A stretch of 64,000 nt of DNA from Emcibacter sp048269205 (lineage in GTDB: Bacteria > Pseudomonadota > Alphaproteobacteria > Sphingomonadales > Emcibacteraceae): NCBI RefSeq assembly GCF_048269205.1, contig NZ_JBLXJC010000002.1, positions 434,001-498,000 on the forward strand, written 5' to 3'. Position numbers and translations under genes: made by a program. A model generated the notes under the pieces. That model saw only the letters and a list, made by a program, of their open reading frames with translations, ran no database searches and was not told the origin of the DNA. Of this stretch, positions 25,493 through 34,565 are shown in pieces; within the stretch, counting starts at the first letter, position 1, and each line of letters starts with the position of its first letter.

Positions 25493-28135
25493 CTAGCGGG
25501 AATAGGCCAGATTAGGTGCCAGCCAACGCTCCACTTCCTCCACCTTCATCCCCCGGCGAGCGGCATACTCTTCCACCTGATCACGGGAAATTTTTCCAAT
25601 ACCAAAGTACTGGCTGTCCGGATGGCAGAAATAATATCCGGACACGGAGCTTGCCGGCAGCATGGCCATGCTGTCGGTAAGGACCACCCCGGCATTCTGC
25701 TGAGCATTAAGCAGGCTGAACAGGGCCGGTTTCTCCGTATGATCCGGACAGGCCGGATAGCCGGGCGCCGGGCGGATCCCCCGGTATTTTTCCCTGATCA
25801 GTTCCTCATTGCCGAGGTTCTCGTCAGGCGCATAGGCCCAGAATTCCTTGCGTACCCGCTCATGCATGCGCTCGGCAAAGGCTTCCGCCAGCCTGTCGGC
25901 GAGCGCTTTCAGAAGAATGTCGTTATAGTCGTCATGGTTCGCCTGGAATTCCTTCAGCTTGTCCTCGATGCCAATCCCGGCTGTGACCACAAAGCCACCC
26001 ATATAGTCGCTGAGACCGCCATCCTTCGGCGCCACGAAGTCGGCAAGGCACATATTGGCCCGCCCTTCCCGTTTCGCCACCTGCTGGCGCAGAAAATGCA
26101 CAGTTTCCAGCAGAGACCCGTCTTCGCCGTAAAGCTCCACATCATCGCCAGTTGCATTGGCCGGCCAGAATCCGATCACCGCCTTGGCGCGCAGCCATTT
26201 TTCATCAACAATGGATTTCAGCATGGCTTCCGCATCCTGGAACAGGTTCCTGGCAGTCTCTCCAACAATCTCGTCCTTCAGGATTTTCGGATAATTCCCC
26301 GCCAATTCCCAGGTTCTGAAGAAGGGGGTCCAGTCGATCCGGTTCACCAGATCGCTCAGATCATAATCCTCGAACACCCTGGTTCCCGTAAAAGCGGGCC
26401 TCGGTGGCTGGTAGCCCGTCCAGTCGATCCGGAACCTGTTGGCCCGTGCCTGTTCCAGTGTGACCTGGTTGTCGGCCTTGCGCCCCCGGGCATGCCGTTC
26501 GCGCATTTGTTCATAATCATTTGCCACGTCCGCCATGAAAGCGTCGCGATGTTCTGCGCTCAGCAGCTGGCTTGCCACCCCAACGGCGCGGGAGGCGTCC
26601 AGCACATGCACGACAGCCCCGGACGTATTGGGGGCAATCCTGACCGCCGTATGCACCTTGGACGTGGTTGCCCCGCCGATCATCAACGGCAGCTTTATTT
26701 TCCGGCGCTCCATTTCCGCCGCCACGGTACACATTTCCTCCAGTGACGGGGTAATCAGTCCGGACAGGCCGATGATATCCACCTTCTCCTCCAGCGCCGT
26801 GGTAAGGATCTTTTCAAAAGGCACCATCACACCGAGATCGACCACATCATAATTGTTACATTGCAGCACAACACCGACGATATTCTTGCCAATGTCATGT
26901 ACATCGCCTTTAACCGTCGCCATCAGGATTTTACCCTTGGCCTGACTGCCTTCTGATTTTTCCGCCTCAATATAGGGAATAAGATGAGCCACAGCCTGTT
27001 TCATCACCCGGGCGGATTTCACCACCTGGGGCAGAAACATCTGGCCGGAGCCGAACAGGTCACCGACTACATTCATACCATCCATCAGTGGCCCTTCGAT
27101 CACCTCCAGAGGTTTTCCGCCCCGGTCTGCAACCAGTTGCCGACATTCTTCCGTATCTTCAACGATATGGCTGGTAATCCCCTTGACCAGGGCATGGGTC
27201 AGACGCTTGCCCACAGGCAGCTCACGCCAGGCCAGATCCTCCTTGCGCTCAACACCCTTCTCGCCCTTGTATTTATCGGCAATCTCCAGCAAACGGTCGG
27301 TGGCGTCCGGGCGACGATTGAGAATTACATCCTCCACACGCTCCCGAAGTTCCGCGTCAATTTCCGAGTAAACGGTGATCATGCCTGCATTGACAATGCC
27401 CATATCCATCCCGGCCTGAATGGCATGATAGAGAAATACACTATGCATGGCTTCACGTACCGGATTGTTGCCCCGGAAGGAAAAGGAAACATTACTCACC
27501 CCGCCGGACACATGCACATGGGGCAGGTTTTCCTTGATCCGCCGGGTCGCATTGATGAAATCAAGACCGTAACTGTTATGTTCCTCGATCCCGGTGGCAA
27601 CCGCAAAGATATTGGGATCGAAAATGATATCTTCCGGCGGAAAGCCCACCTTTTCGGTCAGGACCTTGTAGGACCGTTTACAGATTTCATATTTCCGGTC
27701 CTCGGTATCGGCCTGGCCGGCCTCGTCAAAAGCCATCACCACCACCGCAGCGCCATAACGCTTGATCTTGCGGGCCTGGTCGATAAAGATTTCCTCCCCT
27801 TCCTTCAGCGAGATGGAGTTGACGACACCCTTGCCCTGGATGCATTTGAGGCCTGCCTCAATCACCGACCATTTGGAACTGTCGATCATGATTGGCACCC
27901 GGCTGATGTCCGGTTCCCCGGCAATCAGGTTAAGGAAGGTAACCATGGCCTGCTCGCTGTCGAGCATGGCCTCGTCCATGTTGATATCAATGATCTGGGC
28001 CCCGGCTTCCACCTGCTGCCGCGCCACATCAAGGGCCTCGGCATAGTCGCCGTTCAGGATCAGTTTTTTGAACTTGGCCGAACCGGTCACATTGGTCCGC
28101 TCGCCTACATTGATAAAGATCGGTGTCTGTTTCAT
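25493..28135 (-). CDS. metH: cobalamin-dependent methionine synthase, folate/B12/activation part
   Basis: The larger half of a two-gene MetH. The 880-residue product contains the pterin-binding barrel (FINVGERTNVTGSAKFKKLI…IDINMDEAMLD), the helical cap (KYKGEKGVERK…LTHALVKGI), the B12-binding domain with the lower-ligand motif KGDVHDIGKNIVGVVL (DxHxxG), and the C-terminal activation domain that binds SAM (RIRPAPGYPACPDHTEK…SGYYFCHPDSQYFGIGKISRDQVEEYA). The homocysteine-binding domain is missing here and is supplied by the gene at 28144–29214, eight bases upstream. Cut exactly at the domain boundary, so it is not a frameshift. Confidence 0.96.
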   Translation of the reverse strand: MKQTPIFINVGERTNVTGSAKFKKLILNGDYAEALDVARQQVEAGAQIIDINMDEAMLDSEQAMVTFLNLIAGEPDISRVPIMIDSSKWSVIEAGLKCIQGKGVVNSISLKEGEEIFIDQARKIKRYGAAVVVMAFDEAGQADTEDRKYEICKRSYKVLTEKVGFPPEDIIFDPNIFAVATGIEEHNSYGLDFINATRRIKENLPHVHVSGGVSNVSFSFRGNNPVREAMHSVFLYHAIQAGMDMGIVNAGMITVYSEIDAELRERVEDVILNRRPDATDRLLEIADKYKGEKGVERKEDLAWRELPVGKRLTHALVKGITSHIVEDTEECRQLVADRGGKPLEVIEGPLMDGMNVVGDLFGSGQMFLPQVVKSARVMKQAVAHLIPYIEAEKSEGSQAKGKILMATVKGDVHDIGKNIVGVVLQCNNYDVVDLGVMVPFEKILTTALEEKVDIIGLSGLITPSLEEMCTVAAEMERRKIKLPLMIGGATTSKVHTAVRIAPNTSGAVVHVLDASRAVGVASQLLSAEHRDAFMADVANDYEQMRERHARGRKADNQVTLEQARANRFRIDWTGYQPPRPAFTGTRVFEDYDLSDLVNRIDWTPFFRTWELAGNYPKILKDEIVGETARNLFQDAEAMLKSIVDEKWLRAKAVIGFWPANATGDDVELYGEDGSLLETVHFLRQQVAKREGRANMCLADFVAPKDGGLSDYMGGFVVTAGIGIEDKLKEFQANHDDYNDILLKALADRLAEAFAERMHERVRKEFWAYAPDENLGNEELIREKYRGIRPAPGYPACPDHTEKPALFSLLNAQQNAGVVLTDSMAMLPASSVSGYYFCHPDSQYFGIGKISRDQVEEYAARRGMKVEEVERWLAPNLAYSR

Positions 28136-28143
28136 GGTCTTGT

Positions 28144-29214
28144 CTATTGTCCCTGCGACTGAACGACTTCGAAGGGCTCAAGCCCGCTGAGCGTCATATG
28201 AGTCGGAATATTCGGTATTTTGCGCGGCGGGATATCAGCCACCGCCTCGGAAATGGCGCGGATATGTTCCGGCGTGGTGCCACAGCACCCGCCGATAATA
28301 TTCACAAGCCCGCTTTTCGCCCACTCCCGAAGCTGACCAGCCATCTGTTCCGGTGTCTCGTCATAGTCACCCATCTCATTGGGCAGGCCCGCGTTGGGAT
28401 GAGCAGATACGCAGGTATCCGCTACCCGGGACAAGGCCAGCACGTGCTGGCGCAACTGGTCAGCGCCCAGGGCGCAATTAAAGCCGATACTGACCGGATC
28501 CGCATGACGTACGCTGTACCAGAAGGCTTCCGCCGTCTGGCCGGACAGGGTGCGCCCCGAGGCATCTGTTATGGTGCCGGAAATCATAATCGGCAGCTTC
28601 CTGCCAATGTCATCAAAGACATTCTCGACCGCAAAAAGGGCGGCCTTGGCATTGAGCGTATCAAAAACCGTCTCGAGCAGGAGGATATCCGCACCACCCT
28701 CAATCAGGCCTTTCGTCGCCTCTTCATAGGATTCCACCAGTTCATCGAAGGAGACATTGCGAAAAGCCGGATTATTCACATCGGGAGAAATACTGGCCGT
28801 CCGGTTGGTCGGGCCAAGCACCCCCGCCACAAATCTCGGCTTATCCGGTGTTTTCTCCGTAAATTCATCGGCAGCCTGCCGGGCCAGGCGTGCCCCTTCC
28901 CGGTTCAACTCGTAGACCAGTTCTTCCATGCCGTAGTCGGCCTGGGATATGCTGGTGGAATTAAAGGTATTGGTCTCCAAAATATCAGCCCCGGCCTCCA
29001 GATAGGCCCGGTGAATATCAAGGATCATATCCGGCTGGCTCAGGATCAGCAGGTCATTATTTCCTTTTACGTCCTGTTTCCAGTCGGCAAAACGCGCGCC
29101 CCGGTAATCCGCCTCGGTTGGTTTATGTTGCTGGATCATGGTGCCCATGGCCCCGTCCAGCACAAGAATACGTTTTTCCAGAGCTTTTTTTAGGAGGGTC
29201 GTGCGGTTGGTCAT
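28144..29214 (-). CDS. homocysteine S-methyltransferase (N-terminal half of split MetH)
   Basis: A 356-residue zinc-dependent homocysteine-binding barrel, equivalent to the first domain of MetH. It opens ALEKRILVLDGAMGTMIQQHK. The three zinc cysteines are visible in GFNCALGADQL and GGCCGTTPEHI. It has its own start with an ATGA overlap of four bases with the metF stop and ends eight bases before the folate/B12/activation half. The two must combine in trans to make methionine. Split MetH proteins are known in other alphaproteobacteria, so the arrangement itself is not novel. Confidence 0.94.
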   Translation of the reverse strand: MTNRTTLLKKALEKRILVLDGAMGTMIQQHKPTEADYRGARFADWKQDVKGNNDLLILSQPDMILDIHRAYLEAGADILETNTFNSTSISQADYGMEELVYELNREGARLARQAADEFTEKTPDKPRFVAGVLGPTNRTASISPDVNNPAFRNVSFDELVESYEEATKGLIEGGADILLLETVFDTLNAKAALFAVENVFDDIGRKLPIMISGTITDASGRTLSGQTAEAFWYSVRHADPVSIGFNCALGADQLRQHVLALSRVADTCVSAHPNAGLPNEMGDYDETPEQMAGQLREWAKSGLVNIIGGCCGTTPEHIRAISEAVADIPPRKIPNIPTHMTLSGLEPFEVVQSQGQ

Positions 29215-30140
29215 TTGCTCTCTCCAGCGCTTTGATCCCGGTTGGGACGGATTCCCAGAACATGGCACAGGGCCAGGGTCAATTCGGCCCGGTTCAGGGT
29301 ATAGATATGAAAATGTTTTGTTCCGCCCTTATAGAGGCGCATGCATTGCTCCATCGCCACCATCGCCGCCACATGCTGGCGACAGTCCGGGCGTTCCTCC
29401 AGCCCGTCAAACAGGTCGTACAGCCATTGCGGAACCTCGATCCCGCTTGCCTTTGAAAACTTTTTTGCCGTTTCGAAATTGGTGACCGGCAGAATTCCCG
29501 GCACAATCGGCACGGTAATCCCTGCCGCAAGCACACGGTCCATAAAACGGAAATAATGTTCTACATCGAAAAAATACTGGGTAATGGCGCGGTTCGCCCC
29601 GGCATCTATTTTCCGTTTTAAGTTGTCAATGTCAGCCTGTACGCTGCCTGATTCAGGGTGATATTCCGGATAGGCGGCTACGGAAATATCAAAATCCGCA
29701 ATTTTTTTGGCCCCGGCCACAAGCTCCGCTGCATTTTCGTAACCACCAGGATGCGGCCGGTAAGGCTCTCCCACTGTCGGCATATCACCACGCAGGGCAA
29801 CAATATGCCTCACCCCCGCATCCCAATATTGACGCAGTATATCATCCACCTCGCCCTTTGTCGCCGCCACACAGGTCAGGTGCGCCGCCGGCGTAAGGGA
29901 GGTTTCCTTCAATATCCGGGACACCGTGGAAAAGGTTCTTTCGCGCGTACTGCCCCCGGCACCATAGGTTACGGAAACCATCTCCGGCTGCAACGGCTCA
30001 AGCAGGCGAATACTGTCCCACAGTGTCTCCTCCATTTTATCCGAATTCGGCGGAAAAAACTCAAAGGATACCCTGATATCTTTGGCCCGTGTGGCAAACA
30101 GGCTTGCTTTAAGCAGATCTGCTTTCTGATCTTCTGTCAC
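29211..30140 (-). CDS. metF: 5,10-methylenetetrahydrofolate reductase
   Basis: Flavoenzyme that makes 5-methyl-THF, the methyl donor for MetH. The 309-residue product shows the family strands VSFEFFPPNSDKMEETLWDSI, the FAD-contact RGDMPT, VAAYPEYHPES, the substrate residues in KIDAGANRAITQYFFD, and VPIVPGILPVTN. The start was set at GTG 30140, which leaves about 30 residues before FEFFPP, as expected. An upstream in-frame ATG would overlap the regulator gene. Together with MetH halves and the ArsR–methyltransferase regulator it forms one operon. Confidence 0.94.
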   Translation of the reverse strand: MTEDQKADLLKASLFATRAKDIRVSFEFFPPNSDKMEETLWDSIRLLEPLQPEMVSVTYGAGGSTRERTFSTVSRILKETSLTPAAHLTCVAATKGEVDDILRQYWDAGVRHIVALRGDMPTVGEPYRPHPGGYENAAELVAGAKKIADFDISVAAYPEYHPESGSVQADIDNLKRKIDAGANRAITQYFFDVEHYFRFMDRVLAAGITVPIVPGILPVTNFETAKKFSKASGIEVPQWLYDLFDGLEERPDCRQHVAAMVAMEQCMRLYKGGTKHFHIYTLNRAELTLALCHVLGIRPNRDQSAGESK

Positions 30141-30174
30141 TTTATTAAACTCTTGATATATAAAGGAAATAATT

Positions 30175-31116
30175 TTATTCTTTTCGGGCAAGCCAGATGG
30201 AAACATCCAGCTCTCTGCCCCTCAGGGGAATCATTCTGTCGCACATGAGCCCGACCCGGGTACACCAGCTCCGGATTTCACTGTCGGAAAAGCCGAGCCG
30301 CCTGTGGGCATGTTCTTCCCTGAGGAATTCCAGGTTGTGGGGCGCAAAATCAACAATAATCACGCGCCCGCTGCGCCTGAGTAACCGGCTGGTTTCCCTG
30401 AGCGCGGACAGAGGGTCGTCCGCGAAGTGCAAAACCTGGTGAAACAGAACCAGATCAACGGTTTCATCAGGCAGAGCAAGGTCATACATATCACCGTGCC
30501 GAATCTGGCAATTTTCCACCTTGGCCTTTTCCAGATTGACCCGGGCAACAGCCAGCATCTCCCGGCTCAGGTCAATGCCGATGCCGCGCTCGATCCGTGA
30601 CGAAAAAACCTCCAGCATACGACCGGTACCGGTCCCCACATCCAGAAGCGTCTCAATCGTCATATCGCCGGTCAGTTCAAGCAGGAGGTTTTCCACTTCC
30701 TCTTCGGAAACATAAAGGGACCTTATCTTGTCCCAAATCGCTGCATTTTCACGGAAATATTCCGAAGCCCGCTCCGTTCTTTCCCACTTAACTTCGTCAA
30801 GCCGTTCCTGATCATGCTGCAACACCTGGTCAGACAGCGGAATAAAGTCCAGTATAGCGCGGGCCAGTTTTCCGAGTGCACCTTCTTCCGCGAGCCGGTA
30901 GAAAATCCAGGTTCCTTCCCGGTGCCGTTCCAGAAGCCCTGCCTCACACAGGAGCTTCAGATGACGGGACACCCGGGGCTGGCTCTGGCGTAAAATGGTC
31001 ACAAGTTCGGTCACCGTCAGCTCTCCGGACCTGAACAAAGCCAGTATCCTGAGCCTGGTTTCCTCACCTGCCGCCCGCAGGCCCGCCAGTATTTCTTCCA
31101 ATGAATTTTCAGACAT
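30175..31116 (-). CDS. ArsR-family regulator fused to SAM-methyltransferase domain (SahR-like)
   Basis: A 313-residue fusion. Residues about 8–95 form an ArsR winged helix (ETRLRILALFRSGELTVTELVTILRQSQPRVSRHLKLLCEAGLLERHREGTWIFYRL). Residues about 150–275 form a class I methyltransferase fold with the SAM/SAH loop LLDVGTGTGRMLEVF and the downstream acidic strand GIGIDLSREML. This architecture matches SahR-type regulators of methionine and SAM recycling, where the C-terminal domain senses S-adenosylhomocysteine rather than methylating. That identification is inference from architecture and from its place as first gene before metF and the metH pair. A near-perfect palindrome 34–53 bases upstream is its probable operator. 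No metal-binding ArsR cysteines are seen. Confidence 0.85.
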   Translation of the reverse strand: MSENSLEEILAGLRAAGEETRLRILALFRSGELTVTELVTILRQSQPRVSRHLKLLCEAGLLERHREGTWIFYRLAEEGALGKLARAILDFIPLSDQVLQHDQERLDEVKWERTERASEYFRENAAIWDKIRSLYVSEEEVENLLLELTGDMTIETLLDVGTGTGRMLEVFSSRIERGIGIDLSREMLAVARVNLEKAKVENCQIRHGDMYDLALPDETVDLVLFHQVLHFADDPLSALRETSRLLRRSGRVIIVDFAPHNLEFLREEHAHRRLGFSDSEIRSWCTRVGLMCDRMIPLRGRELDVSIWLARKE

Positions 31117-31149
31117 TTTATTTTTCCCGACTCCTAAATACAAACAAAT

Positions 31150-31169
31150 ATATAAATATATCTTTATAT
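31150..31169. promoter_or_regulatory. probable operator of the SahR-like regulator
   Basis: Twenty-base near-perfect palindrome reading ATATAAAGATATATTTATAT on the gene strand; nine of ten pairs match. It sits 34–53 bases upstream of the regulator start, in position for promoter overlap. Dyad symmetry and placement fit autoregulation by the ArsR-type dimer. The remaining intergenic stretch to mlaA (31170–31302) holds an AT-rich segment but no other feature I can support. Confidence 0.55.
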
Positions 31170-31302
31170 GAAGTAAAGTCGTTAATTTAAAATTTATCTT
31201 CCACTGTTACCTGTTGGATGTTGAAAAGCGCAGGAATCTGGACTAGTTATGCTTATCAGGAAGGAAAACGCCCAGACCCAAGTCCCGGCTCAGAAGGATA
31301 AT

Positions 31303-32118
31303 ATGAGATACTCTTTAGGAAAAATCGCGCCGGGCAGGTCCGGAAACCCTCTGTTGCTCGCGTTATTGTTGGCTGTTTTTCTTATTGGCGGCTGCGCCAC
31401 GCGCCCGCCGGTAGACGACCATGCCGCCCTTGCCGCCTACGAAGAAGCCAATGATCCTTTCGAACCCTGGAACCGGGCAATCTTTGCGTTTAACAATGCC
31501 TTTGATGAGATCATCCTTGAGCCTGTGGCAAAACTCTATCGTAAATGGGGCCCGCCAACCGTTCGCACCGGTATCTCCAACTTTGTCAACAACTGGCGGG
31601 AACCGGTTACCTTCATCAATGATATTCTGCAGGGAGAACCGGAACGGGCGGCAACCTCCATCACCCGCTTTCTGATCAATTCCACTTTCGGACTGTTCGG
31701 CATTCTGGATACAGCCGGCCACTGGGGCATCGAACGGCATTCGGAGGATTTCGGAGAGACTTTCGCTGTCTGGGGATTTGGCGAAGGCCCCTATCTCATG
31801 CTGCCGATTCTGGGCCCGTCAAACGTGCGTGACTTCTCCGGCTTCATGGTTGATTTCTTCTATGATCCGGTCAGTCTCTATCTCCAGGACAGGGGCTGGT
31901 GGTATATCCGCTATGGCAGGCTGGCCCTGCGCGGCCTGATCTACCGGGAAGAAAACCTGGAAACCCTGGATGACCTGAGCAAATCCTCGACCGATTTCTA
32001 CGCCACGCTACGTAGTGCCTATCGTCAGATGCGGGCCTATGACATCAGCAACGGTCAACTTGACCTTGGCGCCGAAGACGACCTGTTCGATGACCTCGAC
32101 GACGAGGAAAGCTTCTAG
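31303..32118 (+). CDS. mlaA: MlaA (VacJ) family outer-membrane lipoprotein
   Basis: A 271-residue lipoprotein that removes phospholipid from the outer leaflet of the outer membrane and passes it to MlaC. The signal peptide (NPLLLALLLAVFLIGGC) ends in the lipobox LIGGC. Conserved blocks follow: YEEANDPFEPWNRAIFAFN, WGPPTVRTGISNFVNNWREPVTFINDILQG, FGLFGILDTAGHWGIERHSEDFGETFAVWGFGEGPYLMLPILGPSNVRD. The start at 31303 was chosen for the ideal AAGGATAAT upstream; an earlier in-frame ATG would add 18 non-homologous residues. The C-terminus is highly acidic. No mla transporter genes are present nearby. Confidence 0.93.
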   Translation: MRYSLGKIAPGRSGNPLLLALLLAVFLIGGCATRPPVDDHAALAAYEEANDPFEPWNRAIFAFNNAFDEIILEPVAKLYRKWGPPTVRTGISNFVNNWREPVTFINDILQGEPERAATSITRFLINSTFGLFGILDTAGHWGIERHSEDFGETFAVWGFGEGPYLMLPILGPSNVRDFSGFMVDFFYDPVSLYLQDRGWWYIRYGRLALRGLIYREENLETLDDLSKSSTDFYATLRSAYRQMRAYDISNGQLDLGAEDDLFDDLDDEESF

Positions 32119-32150
32119 AGTTCCCGGTCAGCTCGGTCCGGAGACACGAC

Positions 32151-33566
32151 CTACGCTTTACGCCGGACCTTCCGACGTCCACGCAGCCTTTTGTCCGCTA
32201 TGGTCTTGGCCCGCTTCTCGACATAGTCCAGAATGGTGCCGGTAATATCCTTGCCGGTCGTGGTTTCAATCCCCTCAAGTCCGGGAGAAGAGTTCACCTC
32301 CAGCACCTTTGGCCCCTTTTCGGTTCTGAGCAGATCGACACCAGCCACTGACAGGCCGAGGATGCGGGCTGCCCGGATAGCCGTCGCCCGCTCTTCGCGG
32401 GTGATCTTGATTTTGGAAGCCTTGCCGCCTTTATGCAGGTTGCTGCGGAAATCACCGTCACTGCCGGTTCGCTTCATGGCGGCGACAACCCGGTTTCCAA
32501 TCACAAAACAGCGCACATCGGTACCTGCCGCTTCCTTGACAAATTCCTGAATCAGGATGTCAGCGTCCAGGCCGCGGAAGGCATCAACAACTGATTCCGC
32601 CGCTTTTTTTGTTTCCGCCAACACCACACCCTTGCCCTGCGTTCCCTCCAGCAGCTTGAGCACAAGTGGTGCCCCTCCCACGATTCCGATAAGGTCATCG
32701 GTGTCGCTGGGCGAACTGGCGTAACCCGTAACCGGCATGCCAACACCCTGGGCCGCCAGCAGCTGGTGTGCATAGAGCTTGTCCCGGGACCGGCGTATGG
32801 CATCGGAAGAATTCAGGCAAAAGATGTTCATGGCCTCGAACTGGCGCACAATGGCCGTGCCATAAGAGGTGATTGAGGCCCCGATACGGGGAATAACCGC
32901 ATCATACCCCTGTAAAACCGCCCCGCCGTAACGGACTTCGGGTTTGGCTGAGGTAATATTCATATAACAGCGTTTTGTGTTGATGATATCCATGCTGTGG
33001 CCACGGCGTTCCGCTTCTTCCAACAGGCGGCGTGAAGAGTAGTTGTCCGGTTCGCGACTCAGCAACAGGATTTTGAGGGGCCGGTGTTCAGGTTCCACAG
33101 GAACCAGATCATCATATAAGCTGCCTGACAAAACGCCGCACAGGCACGACTGCACAGGATCCACAATGACGCGGCCTTCCAGGGCAGACCGCCCCAGAAG
33201 CATCCGGTAGGCCATATTCTCCCGGTAAGTCAGGGATATTTCCACCGGCCAGGCCTCACCGCCAATTCCCAGTGTGGTGGCGATGATGTGACGAAGCTCG
33301 GTCTGTCCGTTGGAACTGGTCACTTCCCTTTTGTCCACAAGCGGCGCCGTGCAATGGATCTCGATGTCAGGCCTTTCCGGCAGAGGATGCACGCCGAAGG
33401 AGACCATTTTCTTTCCGCGTTCGGTAAATTCATATATGCCGAAAGCATGCAGGGCAGAAGTCTTGGCGCCGGTATCCACCTTTGCCTTTATGGCTGGCAA
33501 CCCCAGATCAGGCAGGGCCAACCATTCTTCCCAGCCCACTTTTACCTTTTTCACCTCTGACGTCAT
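32151..33566 (-). CDS. RimB–RimK fusion: retropepsin-like protease plus ATP-grasp ligase
   Basis: A 471-residue protein joining two parts that are usually separate genes. Residues about 1–155 form a RimB-type retropepsin-like domain with the catalytic segment AKVDTGAKTSALHAF and the strand YRMLLGRSALEGRVIVDP. Residues about 165–470 form a RimK-type ATP-grasp ligase (DAIRRSRDKLYAHQLLAAQGVGMPVTGYA, LLEGTQGKGVVLAE, GSDGDFRSNLHKGGKASKI, VDLLRTEKGPKVLEVNSSPGLEGIE). RimK adds glutamates to the C-terminus of ribosomal protein S6, while RimB proteolytically removes them in Pseudomonas. No rimA-like gene is nearby. Convergent with mlaA. The enzymatic reading is by family only. Confidence 0.85.
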   Translation of the reverse strand: MTSEVKKVKVGWEEWLALPDLGLPAIKAKVDTGAKTSALHAFGIYEFTERGKKMVSFGVHPLPERPDIEIHCTAPLVDKREVTSSNGQTELRHIIATTLGIGGEAWPVEISLTYRENMAYRMLLGRSALEGRVIVDPVQSCLCGVLSGSLYDDLVPVEPEHRPLKILLLSREPDNYSSRRLLEEAERRGHSMDIINTKRCYMNITSAKPEVRYGGAVLQGYDAVIPRIGASITSYGTAIVRQFEAMNIFCLNSSDAIRRSRDKLYAHQLLAAQGVGMPVTGYASSPSDTDDLIGIVGGAPLVLKLLEGTQGKGVVLAETKKAAESVVDAFRGLDADILIQEFVKEAAGTDVRCFVIGNRVVAAMKRTGSDGDFRSNLHKGGKASKIKITREERATAIRAARILGLSVAGVDLLRTEKGPKVLEVNSSPGLEGIETTTGKDITGTILDYVEKRAKTIADKRLRGRRKVRRKA

Positions 33567-33770
33567 TCCATTCCTTTCCCGTTCCGGATTTTCATGATCT
33601 AACTAGCCTACCAACATGAATGATTTAGGTCATTGCCTCAATGGAAATGAAGCTTTACTCTCTTTCTCTAATAGGGAAAACAATTAGTTTGAAAAATGCA
33701 TTATAATGGGAGCAACCGGCCTAAAGAGCGTTTGTCCCATAGTGCAGTTTCAGCGCAAAAGGGTGATGTA

Positions 33771-34373
33771 ATGTCTGAAGAAAAAAGTAACATGTCCATG
33801 GACGAAAATCTGCGCAACAGGGCCCTGCTCAGCAGCCGCGTCTTCCTGCTTGTCCAGTGGCCGGCCTATATTGTCCTGGGGATTGTCGGCCTTCTGCTGC
33901 CGGCACTGACCCATGTGGACCAGGCGGCATTGATGGGGGCCATTCTTCTGGGCATGGCATTCACCAAAATCATCATCATGATCAAGACAGGTCGTGGGCC
34001 GGGGACCTGTTTCTGCTGGCGCGCCGGTGTCACCGCCCTCAACATCCTCGCCAGTTTTCTGATTCTGGCCAATCCCCTTCCCTTCGAGATACCCCTGCAT
34101 ATGATTGTTGGCGCCTATATGGTGCCGGCAAGTTTCTATGTGGTTCTGGAGGGCCGCTATTCCTTCCTCGACAGGCGCATTGAAATTGTCACCTACAGCG
34201 GTTTTCTGGGCATGGCCATCGGCGCTTCCGTCTTCAGCGGCTTTCCGGATATCGCTTTCTGGACACCGACTTTCGCCTATAGCCTGTATCTCCTGATCCT
34301 GGGATATACGTCCCAGCACTTTACTTTCCTGAAGATTTCCGGAGGAGACTTTCAGAGCCCCGACCAGGCTTAA
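33771..34373 (+). CDS. HdeD-like membrane protein of unknown function
   Basis: A 200-residue integral membrane protein with six predicted helices arranged as three pairs (LLVQWPAYIVLGIVGLLLPAL, AALMGAILLGMAFTKIIIMI, VTALNILASFLILANPL, LHMIVGAYMVPASFYVVLEG, IVTYSGFLGMAIGASVFSG and PTFAYSLYLLILGYTSQHF). This layout resembles HdeD/DUF308 acid-resistance membrane proteins, but sequence similarity is weak and I give the link as a possibility. The start was set at the ATG following AAGGGTGATG. The upstream gap 33567–33770 holds an AT-rich promoter region. Its own terminator is not obvious; a terminator of ettA follows on the other strand. Confidence 0.55.
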   Translation: MSEEKSNMSMDENLRNRALLSSRVFLLVQWPAYIVLGIVGLLLPALTHVDQAALMGAILLGMAFTKIIIMIKTGRGPGTCFCWRAGVTALNILASFLILANPLPFEIPLHMIVGAYMVPASFYVVLEGRYSFLDRRIEIVTYSGFLGMAIGASVFSGFPDIAFWTPTFAYSLYLLILGYTSQHFTFLKISGGDFQSPDQA

Positions 34374-34513
34374 AGACGGCCGGTTTCAGCCCTGGCGTGC
34401 CGGACCTGTTTCCCTGGTGTCTCCTGGTCCGGGCATCCTGAAACTGTGCAATGCCGGCAACCGCACCCAGACGGTCAATATAACCATGCCAATGAAAATG
34501 ATCTGATCCGGAT

Positions 34514-34540
34514 AAAAAAACCGGCCCTCATGGGGGCCGG
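34514..34540 (-). terminator. rho-independent terminator of ettA
   Basis: Read on the minus strand: CCGGCCC stem with its complement GGGCCGG around a six-base loop, followed by seven T residues. It lies 26–52 bases past the ettA stop. Stem is GC-only, seven pairs, so confidence is high. Confidence 0.85.
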
Positions 34541-34565
34541 CTTCCATAGTGATCTGTTGAAAAGT

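Noticed and set aside
28136..28143. Possible frameshift joining the two metH genes
   Set aside because: Each half has its own stop and start, and the break is at a domain boundary known to be split elsewhere.
34521..34540. GC-rich hairpin considered as a small-RNA gene
   Set aside because: Its position right after ettA with seven T residues fits a plain terminator.
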